The notes under the pieces were generated by a model, which was not told where the DNA came from, did not search any database, and saw only the letters and a program-made list of their open reading frames with translations. Shown in pieces: positions 1 to 6,700 of a DNA stretch of 8,170 bases (its first letter is position 1; every line of letters starts with the position of its first letter). This stretch comes from Burkholderiaceae bacterium (GTDB lineage Bacteria > Pseudomonadota > Gammaproteobacteria > Burkholderiales > Burkholderiaceae). The stretch covers positions 1 to 8,170 of the forward strand of contig CANHMJ010000059.1 of NCBI GenBank assembly GCA_947461805.1. The letters are read 5' to 3'. The position numbers and the translations under genes are program-made.

Positions 1-2
1 AG

Positions 3-83
3 CGTAGTGCATTTGCAAATTGGTTAGACGAATGCACTTTGGGTTTTGATCAAACGACCCATAAGTTAGCATTTTTACTCTAA
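3..83 (+). CDS. Possible C-terminal end of an unidentified gene cut by the left edge
   Basis: One plus-strand frame is open from the left edge to a TAA at 81-83 and would encode 26 residues ending in HKLAFLL. The other two plus frames stop by base 27. The peptide has a protein-like mix of residues (RSAFANWLDECTLGF at its start), but I recognise no family. An open stretch this short can arise by chance, and an 8-base inverted repeat (6-13 with 31-38) lies inside it. If real, it belongs to a gene co-oriented with the acyl-CoA ligase and ending about 150 bases before it. Low confidence. Confidence 0.25.
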   Translation, partial: RSAFANWLDECTLGFDQTTHKLAFLL

Positions 84-237
84 TAGTGTCAACAACTCAA
101 TGAAATCTAAGGGATTTACTCCGCATTTGGTTAAAACAAGGCAGTAAATTCGCTTTATGAACTGCGCCTTACAGCTCCCTTTGGGTTTAAATATGCCAAT
201 ATAGTGTCTCAATATGCGCAATTAAAAAAATGTACAG
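84..237 (+). promoter_or_regulatory. Leader and probable promoter region of the acyl-CoA ligase operon
   Basis: This stretch has no convincing gene. It precedes the first gene of the plus-strand pair and becomes AT-rich toward the start codon. TATAGT at 200-205 is a possible -10 element, but I find no good -35 element at 16-18 bases from it; TTGGGT at 181-186 is only 13 bases away. AAGGCAGT at 138-145 can pair imperfectly with ACTGCGCCTT at 161-170, with a 2-base bulge, forming a hairpin with no T-run after it. The bases just before the start codon contain no Shine-Dalgarno-like purine run, so translation initiation may be weak or depend on the A-rich run at 224-230. Confidence 0.4.
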
Positions 238-1893
238 ATGAAAAATTCCATTTATTCACATGGGCTTGATAAAAATCCTGCAAACCACGTTGCGCAAACG
301 CCGCTGACGTTTATTGAGCGCTCTGCGCGAGTTTATCCAAACCATACGGCGGTTGTTCATGGTTCGATTCGGCGTACTTGGCTGCAGACCTATGAACGCT
401 GCTGCCAATTTGCCTCCGCATTACATCACTTCGGAATTAAAAAATTCGATACGGTAGCGGTAATGCTGCCGAACATTCCAGCCATGGTTGAGGCACACTT
501 TGCAGTACCCATGACGGGGGCGGTGCTGTGCGCACTGAATACCCGCCTTGACGCAGCTACGATTGCCTTTATGTTGGAGCACAGTGAGGCAAAGGTAGTC
601 TTAATTGATCCGGAATTTTCTGCGGTGATGCAAGAGGCCTTAACTATTCTTGCGGAAAGAAAACAAGCAAAACCTTATGTGATTGATGTCAGTGATGCGC
701 TCTATTCTGGTTCAGCAAAGCCAATTGGTTCGATTGAATACGAACACTTTATTGCCAATGGCGATCCGCATTTTCAATATGAATTACCCGAAGATGAGTG
801 GGATTCAATCTGCCTTAATTACACCTCTGGCACTACTGGTGATCCCAAGGGCGTGGTGTATTCCCATCGTGGCGCTTACACCAATGCGATCTCGAACATT
901 TTGGAATGGGATATGCCACGGCATCCGGTTTATCTATGGGTGCTGCCTTTGTTTCATTGCAATGGGTGGTGTTTTCCTTGGTCGGTTGCTGCGCGAGCGG
1001 GGGTTAATGTGTGCCTTCGTAAGGTCGAAGCCCAAGCTATTTTTGATGCCATTCGCGAACACCGTATAAGCCATTATTGTGGCGCCCCCATCGTGCACAA
1101 TATGCTGATTAACGCCCCCGATGCGCAAAAGCAAGGCATACATCACAAAGTGAGTGCCATGGTAGCTGGGGCCGCGCCCCCTGCAGCCATGATTGAAGGA
1201 ATGGAGCAGCTGGGTTTTGATCTTACCCATGTATATGGCTTAACCGAAACATATGGACCTGCTGCAGTATGCGTGCAGCATACGGAATGGTCAGCTATGG
1301 ATATTGGTGAGCGTGCCCGATTGAATGCAAGACAGGGTGTGCAATACCACTTGCAGCAAGCGGTCGCCGTGATCGACCCTATAACCATGCTGCCTGTGCC
1401 TGCAGATGGTGAAACGATGGGCGAAATCATGTTCAAAGGCAATATTTCGATGAAGGGCTACCTCAAAAATGCAAAAGCAACCCTCGAAGCATTTGAAGGC
1501 GGCTGGTTTCATTCTGGTGACCTGGCTGTAATGAATGCCGATGGCTATATTAAGATCAAGGATCGCAGTAAAGACATCATCATTTCAGGCGGTGAAAACA
1601 TATCTAGTATTGAAGTTGAGGATGTGTTGTATCGCCACTCATCAGTATTGGCTGCCGCCGTAGTTGCAATGCCAGATCCAAAATGGGGTGAATCCCCATG
1701 TGCTTTTATAGAGCTAAAAGAGAATGCCGTGGCTACGCAACACGACATCCAAGAGCATTGTAAAAAGCACCTTGCACGCTTTAAAGTCCCTCGTGCCGTT
1801 GTGTTTGGTGAAATTCCCAAAACGGCGACAGGAAAAATACAAAAATTTGAGTTGCGGAAACGCGCTGGTTCAGTAACGGCGATTGACGTTTAG
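238..1893 (+). CDS. AMP-forming acyl-CoA synthetase (DmdB/medium-chain type)
   Basis: A cytoplasmic enzyme of the adenylate-forming (ANL) superfamily that joins a carboxylic acid to CoA through an acyl-AMP intermediate, using ATP. The phosphate-binding loop YTSGTTGDPKG is at residues 195-205, followed by VVYSHRGAY. LFHCNGWCFPW, typical of the DmdB/plant AAE-like branch, lies near residues 238-248. YGLTET is at 333-338 and the SGD of the hinge/ribose-binding region ends at Asp428. GGENISSIEVE marks the C-terminal domain, and PKTATGK carries the adenylation lysine Lys533. At 551 residues the enzyme is full length. The N-terminal DKNPANHVAQTPLTFIERSA is what I expect of this family, which supports the ATG at 238 despite no clear ribosome binding site. 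It is first in a two-gene operon with an acyl-CoA dehydrogenase. The family is certain; the substrate (fatty, methylmercaptopropionic, keto or hydroxy acid) is unknown. Confidence 0.96.
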   Translation: MKNSIYSHGLDKNPANHVAQTPLTFIERSARVYPNHTAVVHGSIRRTWLQTYERCCQFASALHHFGIKKFDTVAVMLPNIPAMVEAHFAVPMTGAVLCALNTRLDAATIAFMLEHSEAKVVLIDPEFSAVMQEALTILAERKQAKPYVIDVSDALYSGSAKPIGSIEYEHFIANGDPHFQYELPEDEWDSICLNYTSGTTGDPKGVVYSHRGAYTNAISNILEWDMPRHPVYLWVLPLFHCNGWCFPWSVAARAGVNVCLRKVEAQAIFDAIREHRISHYCGAPIVHNMLINAPDAQKQGIHHKVSAMVAGAAPPAAMIEGMEQLGFDLTHVYGLTETYGPAAVCVQHTEWSAMDIGERARLNARQGVQYHLQQAVAVIDPITMLPVPADGETMGEIMFKGNISMKGYLKNAKATLEAFEGGWFHSGDLAVMNADGYIKIKDRSKDIIISGGENISSIEVEDVLYRHSSVLAAAVVAMPDPKWGESPCAFIELKENAVATQHDIQEHCKKHLARFKVPRAVVFGEIPKTATGKIQKFELRKRAGSVTAIDV

Positions 1894-1895
1894 CA

Positions 1896-3695
1896 ATGGC
1901 TATCGATTACCGCGCCCCCCTCGATGACATGCAATTTGTGTTGCATCGCCTCATACCAATATCGGTTGTAAGTAGCTTACCTGGTTATGAGGATGTCAGC
2001 ACCGATTTAGTCAATACCATCTTGGAGGAGGCTGCTAAATTCGCAAATCAGGTATTGAGTCCCCTGAATTGGAGTGGTGATCAAGCTGGGTGTGTGTATC
2101 AGGATGGTGCCGTGCAAACGCCCGAGGGTTTTAAGCAGGCATATCAGCAATACAGTGAAGCCGGTTGGATGTCACTTGCGGCCAATCCGGATTTTGGTGG
2201 CCAGGGATTGCCACTAAGTTTAGCCACCCCTGTTAATGAGATGTGGCATTCAGCAAATATGGCTTTTATGCTTTGCCCAATGTTGACTGCTGGGGCGATT
2301 GAGGCAATTGAGCACCACGCAACACCTGAGCAGCAAGGGATGTACTTACCCTCTTTGATATCAGGACGGTGGGCCGGCACTATGAACCTTACTGAATCTG
2401 CAGCAGGTTCTGATTTGTCGGCGGTGAGCACAAAAGCGGTGCCCGAAGGCGAGCACTTTCGAATTATTGGCACGAAGATCTACATTACCTATGGTGAGCA
2501 TGACTTGACGGAAAACATTATTCACTTGGTTTTGGCGCGTCTGCCGGATGCGCCAGCGGGGGTGAAGGGAATTTCGTTGTTTATTGTTCCGAAATGGTTA
2601 ATAAATCAGGATGGCAGCTTAGGTAGTCGCAACGATGCCCGCTGCCTCTCGATTGAACATAAATTAGGAATTCATGCCAGTCCAACCGCCGTAATGGCAT
2701 TTGGTGAAAAGACCGGAGCAATTGGGTATTTGGTAGGTGAGGCGAATCGCGGCTTAGAGTATATGTTTACGATGATGAATAACGCTCGCCTAGCAGTGGG
2801 TCTTGAGGGTGTTGCGATCGCAGAGCGAGCCTATCAACACGCAGCCCATTATGCAAAAGAGCGGGTACAAGGCAGAATCGCAGGCCGTTCTGAAAAATTA
2901 CCGATCGTGCATCATGCGGATGTGCAGCGTATGCTCATGCGCATGAAGACCCAAACGGAGGCTATGCGTGCTTTGGCTTATGTCGCTGCCGCACAATCCG
3001 ATTTTGCACAAAAGCACCCTGACAAAGCGATACGTGAAGCGAGTCAGTTGCGTGTGGATTTATTAACGCCGATTGTGAAAGCTTGGTGCACAGAACAAGC
3101 GATTGAAATTGCCTCCTTAGGTATTCAGGTTCATGGTGGAATGGGTTACATTGAGGAAACAGGGGCGGCTCAATACCTGCGTGATGTGCGGATAAGTTCG
3201 ATCTATGAGGGTACCACCGGTATTCAAGCCATTGACTTATTGGGCCGCAAGATTATTCGCGATGAGGGCGCTGAGGCGCGCCGTCTTCTTTCAGAAATAC
3301 AGACGTGTGCTACGGATTTGAGTTCATCCTCCAGCATCCCACTTCAGCAAATTGCTGCCGATTTACAAAAAGCAGTCCAATCCGTTAGCAAAGCCCTTGA
3401 TTGGGTGTTACAGGCACACGCCACGAATCCGCAAGCGACCTTGACCGGGGCTTATCCGCTCTTGCAGTGTTTTGGATTTATAAGTGGAGGCTGGTTGATG
3501 GCCCAATCAGCATCCTTATCCGAGGGGGTGCTGCAAACCGATGCAAGTAATGCGTTTGCTTTACAAAAAATAGCCAGCGCTACCTTCTATTCTCAGGCGA
3601 TCTTGCCGCAGGTGCACGGCCTTGCAGATACGTGTTGCGCTGGATCGTCTTTTGCTCAAGCCATGCAGGATAGCTTGGCTGATTTACTGCGTTAA
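1896..3695 (+). CDS. Acyl-CoA dehydrogenase with extra C-terminal domain (DmdC-like)
   Basis: An FAD-dependent enzyme that oxidises an acyl-CoA to the 2,3-enoyl-CoA and passes electrons to electron-transfer flavoprotein. At 599 residues it is about 200 longer than ordinary acyl-CoA dehydrogenases. It opens with the short N-terminal segment of this subgroup (DYRAPLDDMQFVLH) and then has the N-terminal helical, middle beta and C-terminal helical domains. A further helical C-terminal domain runs from about residue 465 to the end. MNLTESAAGSDLS starts at residue 163 in the flavin-binding strand region. IQVHGGMGYIEETGAAQYLRD precedes YEGTTGIQA, which places the catalytic base at Glu438, so the active site looks intact. 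The ATG lies two bases after the ligase stop without a Shine-Dalgarno sequence, which suggests reinitiation by ribosomes ending the ligase. This architecture includes DmdC, the methylmercaptopropionyl-CoA dehydrogenase, but it is also common in organisms with no DMSP metabolism. Confidence 0.95.
   Translation: MAIDYRAPLDDMQFVLHRLIPISVVSSLPGYEDVSTDLVNTILEEAAKFANQVLSPLNWSGDQAGCVYQDGAVQTPEGFKQAYQQYSEAGWMSLAANPDFGGQGLPLSLATPVNEMWHSANMAFMLCPMLTAGAIEAIEHHATPEQQGMYLPSLISGRWAGTMNLTESAAGSDLSAVSTKAVPEGEHFRIIGTKIYITYGEHDLTENIIHLVLARLPDAPAGVKGISLFIVPKWLINQDGSLGSRNDARCLSIEHKLGIHASPTAVMAFGEKTGAIGYLVGEANRGLEYMFTMMNNARLAVGLEGVAIAERAYQHAAHYAKERVQGRIAGRSEKLPIVHHADVQRMLMRMKTQTEAMRALAYVAAAQSDFAQKHPDKAIREASQLRVDLLTPIVKAWCTEQAIEIASLGIQVHGGMGYIEETGAAQYLRDVRISSIYEGTTGIQAIDLLGRKIIRDEGAEARRLLSEIQTCATDLSSSSSIPLQQIAADLQKAVQSVSKALDWVLQAHATNPQATLTGAYPLLQCFGFISGGWLMAQSASLSEGVLQTDASNAFALQKIASATFYSQAILPQVHGLADTCCAGSSFAQAMQDSLADLLR
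3692..3695. other. Shared TTAA holding both convergent stop codons
   Basis: The plus-strand dehydrogenase ends with TAA at 3693-3695, and the minus-strand phosphotransferase ends with TAA read from 3694 to 3692. The two genes therefore overlap by four bases with no intergenic space. Any factor-independent terminator for either operon must lie inside the coding sequence of the opposing gene. Confidence 0.95.
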
Positions 3696-4702
3696 CAAGT
3701 CTCGGCGCAAGCCAAACCAATTTCCGCCAAGAGACCGGATTTTTTACCATTTTCAGCGGCGTCTGCAGCGCTGGCATTGCCGTCGGCCGCCCGTTGGGCT
3801 ACCCCATGCAAGATGGCTGCGATTCGAAAAAAATTGTAGGCCATATAAAAATTCCAATTCGATTTGACTGTTCGGCCGGAATTGGATTCATACATGCTGA
3901 TGTACTCTGCTTCAGACGGTATACCTAAGCGTACCAAATCCAAGCCTTGAATCCCGCGCCAAAGTGTAGGCGGAATACGCCAAGCCATGCACTGGTATGA
4001 AAAATCAGCGATCGGGTGACCTAAAGTAGAAAGTTCCCAGTCCAAGACCCCAATGACTTTATTTTCATGGCGATCAAAGATCATATTGTCTAAACGAAAA
4101 TCACCGTGTACCAGTGTTGTTTCATCATCAATTGGAATATGGTGGGGCAGCCATTCTATTAATGTGCTGAGGGCTGGCGGAATCGGAAGAGTAGACTCTT
4201 GCACTTGTCGTGACCAGCGACCTACTTGCCGTGCAAAATAATTTCCAGGCTTACCAAAACTCTCTAAGCCCAGGGCTTTATAGTCAACCCCATGAATAGC
4301 GCCAATGATGCGATTCATTTCTACATAAATGGCTGACCGATCTTCCTTTTGGAGTTCTGGAAGGGATTGATCATTGAAGGTGCGTCCATCTAGGTACGAC
4401 ATCAGGAAAAACGGGGTGCCGATAATGGATTCATCGTCAGAATAAGCCAGCATCTGCGGAACTGGAACATCGGTTTGAGCAAGTGCTGCCATTACCCGAT
4501 ACTCTCGATCAATGGCATGTGCAGAAGGCATCAGCTTGCCGGCCGGCTTTTTTCGCAGAACATACTGCTCTGTGCCAGCGCTCACCTTAAATGTGGGGTT
4601 TGATTGTCCCCCAACTAGAGCCTCTATCTGAAGCGAATCTGCATCTATGCCAATCTGCTTGAGGTAACCCGTTAATGCAATGGTATCGATGGGTTGATTC
4701 AT
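3692..4702 (-). CDS. APH-fold phosphotransferase (LvaA/ACAD10-11 kinase-domain type)
   Basis: A kinase of the aminoglycoside/choline phosphotransferase fold. GGQSNPTF (residues 31-38) is the nucleotide-binding loop and YVLRKKP (47-53) supplies the ATP-phosphate lysine. VHGDFRLDN holds catalytic Asp201 and Asn206, and VLDWELSTLGHP holds metal-binding Asp221. All key residues are present. The GGxSNxT and LRKKP forms belong to the branch seen at the N-terminus of animal ACAD10/11 and in bacterial LvaA, which phosphorylates 4-hydroxyacyl-CoA; I do not read it as antibiotic resistance. The frame is open upstream to an ATG at 4804, but that extension overlaps the reductase gene and adds 34 unlikely residues. 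The ATG at 4702, seven bases after the reductase stop, gives a normal 336-residue protein. No LvaB-like small partner gene lies next to it. It is last in the minus-strand operon. The substrate assignment is inferred from family and neighbours. Confidence 0.9.
   Translation of the reverse strand: MNQPIDTIALTGYLKQIGIDADSLQIEALVGGQSNPTFKVSAGTEQYVLRKKPAGKLMPSAHAIDREYRVMAALAQTDVPVPQMLAYSDDESIIGTPFFLMSYLDGRTFNDQSLPELQKEDRSAIYVEMNRIIGAIHGVDYKALGLESFGKPGNYFARQVGRWSRQVQESTLPIPPALSTLIEWLPHHIPIDDETTLVHGDFRLDNMIFDRHENKVIGVLDWELSTLGHPIADFSYQCMAWRIPPTLWRGIQGLDLVRLGIPSEAEYISMYESNSGRTVKSNWNFYMAYNFFRIAAILHGVAQRAADGNASAADAAENGKKSGLLAEIGLACAETC
3699..3745 (+). terminator. Candidate intrinsic terminator inside the opposing gene
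   Basis: Starting four bases after the plus-strand dehydrogenase stop codon, GTCTCGGCG (3699-3707) can pair with CGCC (3725-3728) and GAGAC (3731-3735). This gives a 9-pair stem interrupted by a 2-base AA bulge, with a 17-base loop. Six T residues follow at 3740-3745, four bases after the stem. Position and T-run suit a terminator for the ligase-dehydrogenase operon. The large loop, the bulge and the gap before the T-run weaken the case. The whole element also codes for the C-terminus of the minus-strand phosphotransferase, so the match may be chance. Confidence 0.3.
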
Positions 4703-4709
4703 GCTTGCG

Positions 4710-5486
4710 CTAGAGTGAGCTGACGAGGTGGCCGCCGTCAATCGCAATGGTAGAGCCGGACATTGCTTTGCCAGCATCTGAGGCCAGCAATAGTATTGGG
4801 CCATCTAAATCCGTGAGCTCGCTAAAGCGACGACTCGGTATACGCATTCGGAGCTTTTCACCAAGCTCGCTATTTAAGAAATCACGATTCAAATCAGTAA
4901 TGACATATCCAGGCAGTATTGCATTTACTCGAATGTTGTATCGCGCTAATTCAAGTGCCATGGTTTTGGTTGTTTGTATCACACCCGCTTTTGAAATCGC
5001 ATAGGGCGCAACACCATTAATTTGACGCTCACCTAAAATAGAGGCGATATTGATAATCGAACCACCTTGCTTTGCTGCCACCATCCGCCGTGCTGCTTCT
5101 GTGGCTACCAACCAAGCACCCTTTAAGTTGGTATTCATCACGAGATCCCAATCGGATTCGCTTTGCTCTAATAGGGGTTTACTAATAGAAGTTCCTGCAT
5201 TATTAATTAGTATGGTTGGGTTACCCACAGTGGCCACAGCATCAAAAAATGCCTTGACGCTATTGGCATTGGTTACATCGAGGGGGAATAAGTGCGCCTT
5301 GCCACCACCTTGTGTTATTTCGGCCGCCGTATGTTGGAGTTGATCGATCCGTCTTGCACCAAGCACAATACTTGCGCCCATCCCAGCCAGCATCATGCTG
5401 CAATGCCGCCCAATGCCGCTGGATGCCCCAGTGACTACTGCCAACGAACCATCTAAACGAAAGCGGTCAATCGGCAATGTACTCAT
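4710..5486 (-). CDS. Short-chain dehydrogenase/reductase (classical SDR)
   Basis: A Rossmann-fold NAD(P)-dependent oxidoreductase of 258 residues, the usual classical SDR length. The cofactor loop TGASSGIG is at residues 19-26 and NNAG at 95-98. The catalytic tetrad is complete: Asn120, Ser149 (in INIAS), Tyr162 and Lys166 (YAISK). Arginines after the second strand (GARR, 43-46) and no acidic residue there suggest NADP(H), though this is only a trend. ILPGYVITDL near residue 190 is the usual PG motif after the active site. Its ATG overlaps the preceding dehydrogenase stop as ATGA (5483-5486), so the two are probably translationally coupled; a weak AGAAG lies just upstream. In context it may interconvert a keto- and a hydroxyacyl-CoA, the role LvaD plays in levulinate catabolism. 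A beta-oxidation 3-hydroxyacyl-CoA dehydrogenase or an acetoacetyl-CoA-type reductase is also possible. Confidence 0.95.
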   Translation of the reverse strand: MSTLPIDRFRLDGSLAVVTGASSGIGRHCSMMLAGMGASIVLGARRIDQLQHTAAEITQGGGKAHLFPLDVTNANSVKAFFDAVATVGNPTILINNAGTSISKPLLEQSESDWDLVMNTNLKGAWLVATEAARRMVAAKQGGSIINIASILGERQINGVAPYAISKAGVIQTTKTMALELARYNIRVNAILPGYVITDLNRDFLNSELGEKLRMRIPSRRFSELTDLDGPILLLASDAGKAMSGSTIAIDGGHLVSSL

Positions 5487-6646
5487 TGCTTCTGATCCAA
5501 TATTTTTCTGGCCATACTCCAGCGATGAACTTCACTTGGGCCATCATAAATTCGAAAGCCACGCATGTCTGTAAAAATTCGCATGACTGCAGTTTCCCCA
5601 GTTACGCCTTGCCCGCCCAAGATTTGCACACACCGGTCAACGACTCGCCACTCTGCTTCAGAGCAGATGACCTTCGCGCGACTTGATTCGTAATTGCATT
5701 TATTGCCTTGATCCAACAACCAAGCGGTATGCAAAATGTGTAGACGTGCTGTTTGTAAATCCATTTCGTTATCGGCCAGCATAAATCCAATGCCTTCATG
5801 ATCCCCCAGCCGCTTTCCAAATGCTTGGCGTTTTTGTGCATAAGCCAATGCGATATCGTGTGCCCGACGCGCTTGACCAAGCCACCGCATGCAGTGTGTG
5901 AGTCGCGCTGGTGCAAGCCGAATTTGGGCATAGCGAAAGCCTTGTCCGAGCTCACCTAGAATCTGATCGGCCGGAATGCGCAGTTGGTCAAAGCGCAATA
6001 CACCATGGCCGCCCGTGAAACACTGGTCCATGGCATCCATGTTCCGTTCAATTTTAATTCCTGGGCTATCCATGTCCGCCAAGAACATGGTGGCTTGATC
6101 ATCCTCAGTGCGCGCCATGATGATGACGTAGTCAGCGCCATCGGCTCCAGTAATAAACCATTTACGCCCATTTAGAACGTAGTCATTGCCATCCCGGACT
6201 GCGGTGGTTAATAGCATCGACGGATCAGAGCCTGCGCCAGGCGAGGGTTCTGTCATCGCAAAACACGAACGCAATTTTCCTTCTACCTGAGGAATGAGCC
6301 AGCGTTTCTGCTGTGCAGCATTGGCTACGTGTTCCATTAAATGAATATTGCCCTCATCCGGGGCATGAATATTCATTGCAATGGGACCTAGGCGCGAATA
6401 TCCGGCTTCCTCAAACACAACGGCTTTTTCAACGTGGCTTAGACCAAGCCCACCATGCTTTTTGGATGCGTGGGGAGTCAATAAACCCGCTTTTTGAGCT
6501 AAGCCAATGAGCTCTTGTCGAAACTCTGGGGTTGGACCATGCTGGGTTTCACGCGGGTCACCTTCGAGCGGCATGACCGTTTCATGGATGAATTGGCGCG
6601 TTTGTTCTTGTAGGGCAATTAACTCAGGAGAGAGGGAAAAGTTCAT
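5483..6646 (-). CDS. Acyl-CoA dehydrogenase family protein, ACAD10/11-like
   Basis: A flavoprotein of the acyl-CoA dehydrogenase fold, 387 residues, a normal full-length single chain. CFAMTEPSPGAGSDPS (residues 128-143) is the flavin- and substrate-binding strand, and RQAFGKRLGDHEGIGFMLAD lies in the C-terminal helical domain. ILGGQGVTGETAVMRIFTD leads into YDGPSEVHRW. There Asp368 occupies the place of the catalytic Glu found in YEGT-type enzymes. Together with HAPDEGN (residues 94-100), this resembles the dehydrogenase half of ACAD10/11 and bacterial LvaC, where the domain removes phosphate from a 4-phosphoacyl-CoA instead of, or besides, oxidising. The gene starts at ATG 6646, with GGG close upstream (AATGGGAT) as a poor ribosome binding site. 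It is first in the minus-strand operon, behind the divergent region. Annotation as a generic acyl-CoA dehydrogenase is safe; the ACAD11-like role is an inference. Confidence 0.95.
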   Translation of the reverse strand: MNFSLSPELIALQEQTRQFIHETVMPLEGDPRETQHGPTPEFRQELIGLAQKAGLLTPHASKKHGGLGLSHVEKAVVFEEAGYSRLGPIAMNIHAPDEGNIHLMEHVANAAQQKRWLIPQVEGKLRSCFAMTEPSPGAGSDPSMLLTTAVRDGNDYVLNGRKWFITGADGADYVIIMARTEDDQATMFLADMDSPGIKIERNMDAMDQCFTGGHGVLRFDQLRIPADQILGELGQGFRYAQIRLAPARLTHCMRWLGQARRAHDIALAYAQKRQAFGKRLGDHEGIGFMLADNEMDLQTARLHILHTAWLLDQGNKCNYESSRAKVICSEAEWRVVDRCVQILGGQGVTGETAVMRIFTDMRGFRIYDGPSEVHRWSMARKILDQKQ

Positions 6647-6666
6647 ATCCCATTGTAATAGTAGGA

Positions 6667-6694
6667 ATTTACGGAAATTTGATAAATCGTAAAT
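6667..6694. repeat. Inverted repeat ATTTACG / CGTAAAT, operator-like
   Basis: Perfect 7-base arms at 6667-6673 and 6688-6694 are separated by 14 AT-rich bases. The arm centres are 21 bases apart, about two helical turns, as expected for a dimeric regulator binding one DNA face. It lies just after the predicted start of the minus-strand transcript, a position suited to repression. No regulator gene is in the window, so the protein is unknown. In RNA it could form a weak hairpin. Confidence 0.45.
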
Positions 6695-6700
6695 CCACGA

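Noticed and set aside
138..170. Terminator of an upstream gene
   Set aside because: The AAGGCAGT / ACTGCGCCTT stem is bulged and has a 15-base loop with no T-run after it. It is mentioned only as a possible hairpin.
37..188. Direct repeat CTTTGGGTTT at 37-46 and 179-188
   Set aside because: Ten bases of low complexity, 142 bases apart, with no flanking similarity or target-site pattern. Chance is a sufficient explanation.
934..1820. Several minus-strand open frames of 70-100 codons inside the ligase gene
   Set aside because: They lie opposite a clearly conserved enzyme, overlap each other, and have no recognisable domains. They are shadows of the real frame.
3640..3691. Terminator for the minus-strand operon inside the end of the plus-strand dehydrogenase
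   Set aside because: Only 5-pair stems form here (for example AGCCA with TGGCT), and on the minus strand they are followed by purine-rich sequence and not a T-run.
3692..4702. Aminoglycoside resistance gene
   Set aside because: The fold and the HGDxxxxN motif are shared with aminoglycoside kinases. However, GGQSNPTF, LRKKP and the acyl-CoA operon context belong to the metabolic ACAD10/11-like branch.
4703..4804. Longer start for the phosphotransferase at ATG 4804
   Set aside because: It would add 34 residues lying in the reductase coding sequence, with an unlikely composition (AQYYCWPQMLAKQC) and no family counterpart. ATG 4702 sits correctly after the reductase stop and gives a normal N-terminus.
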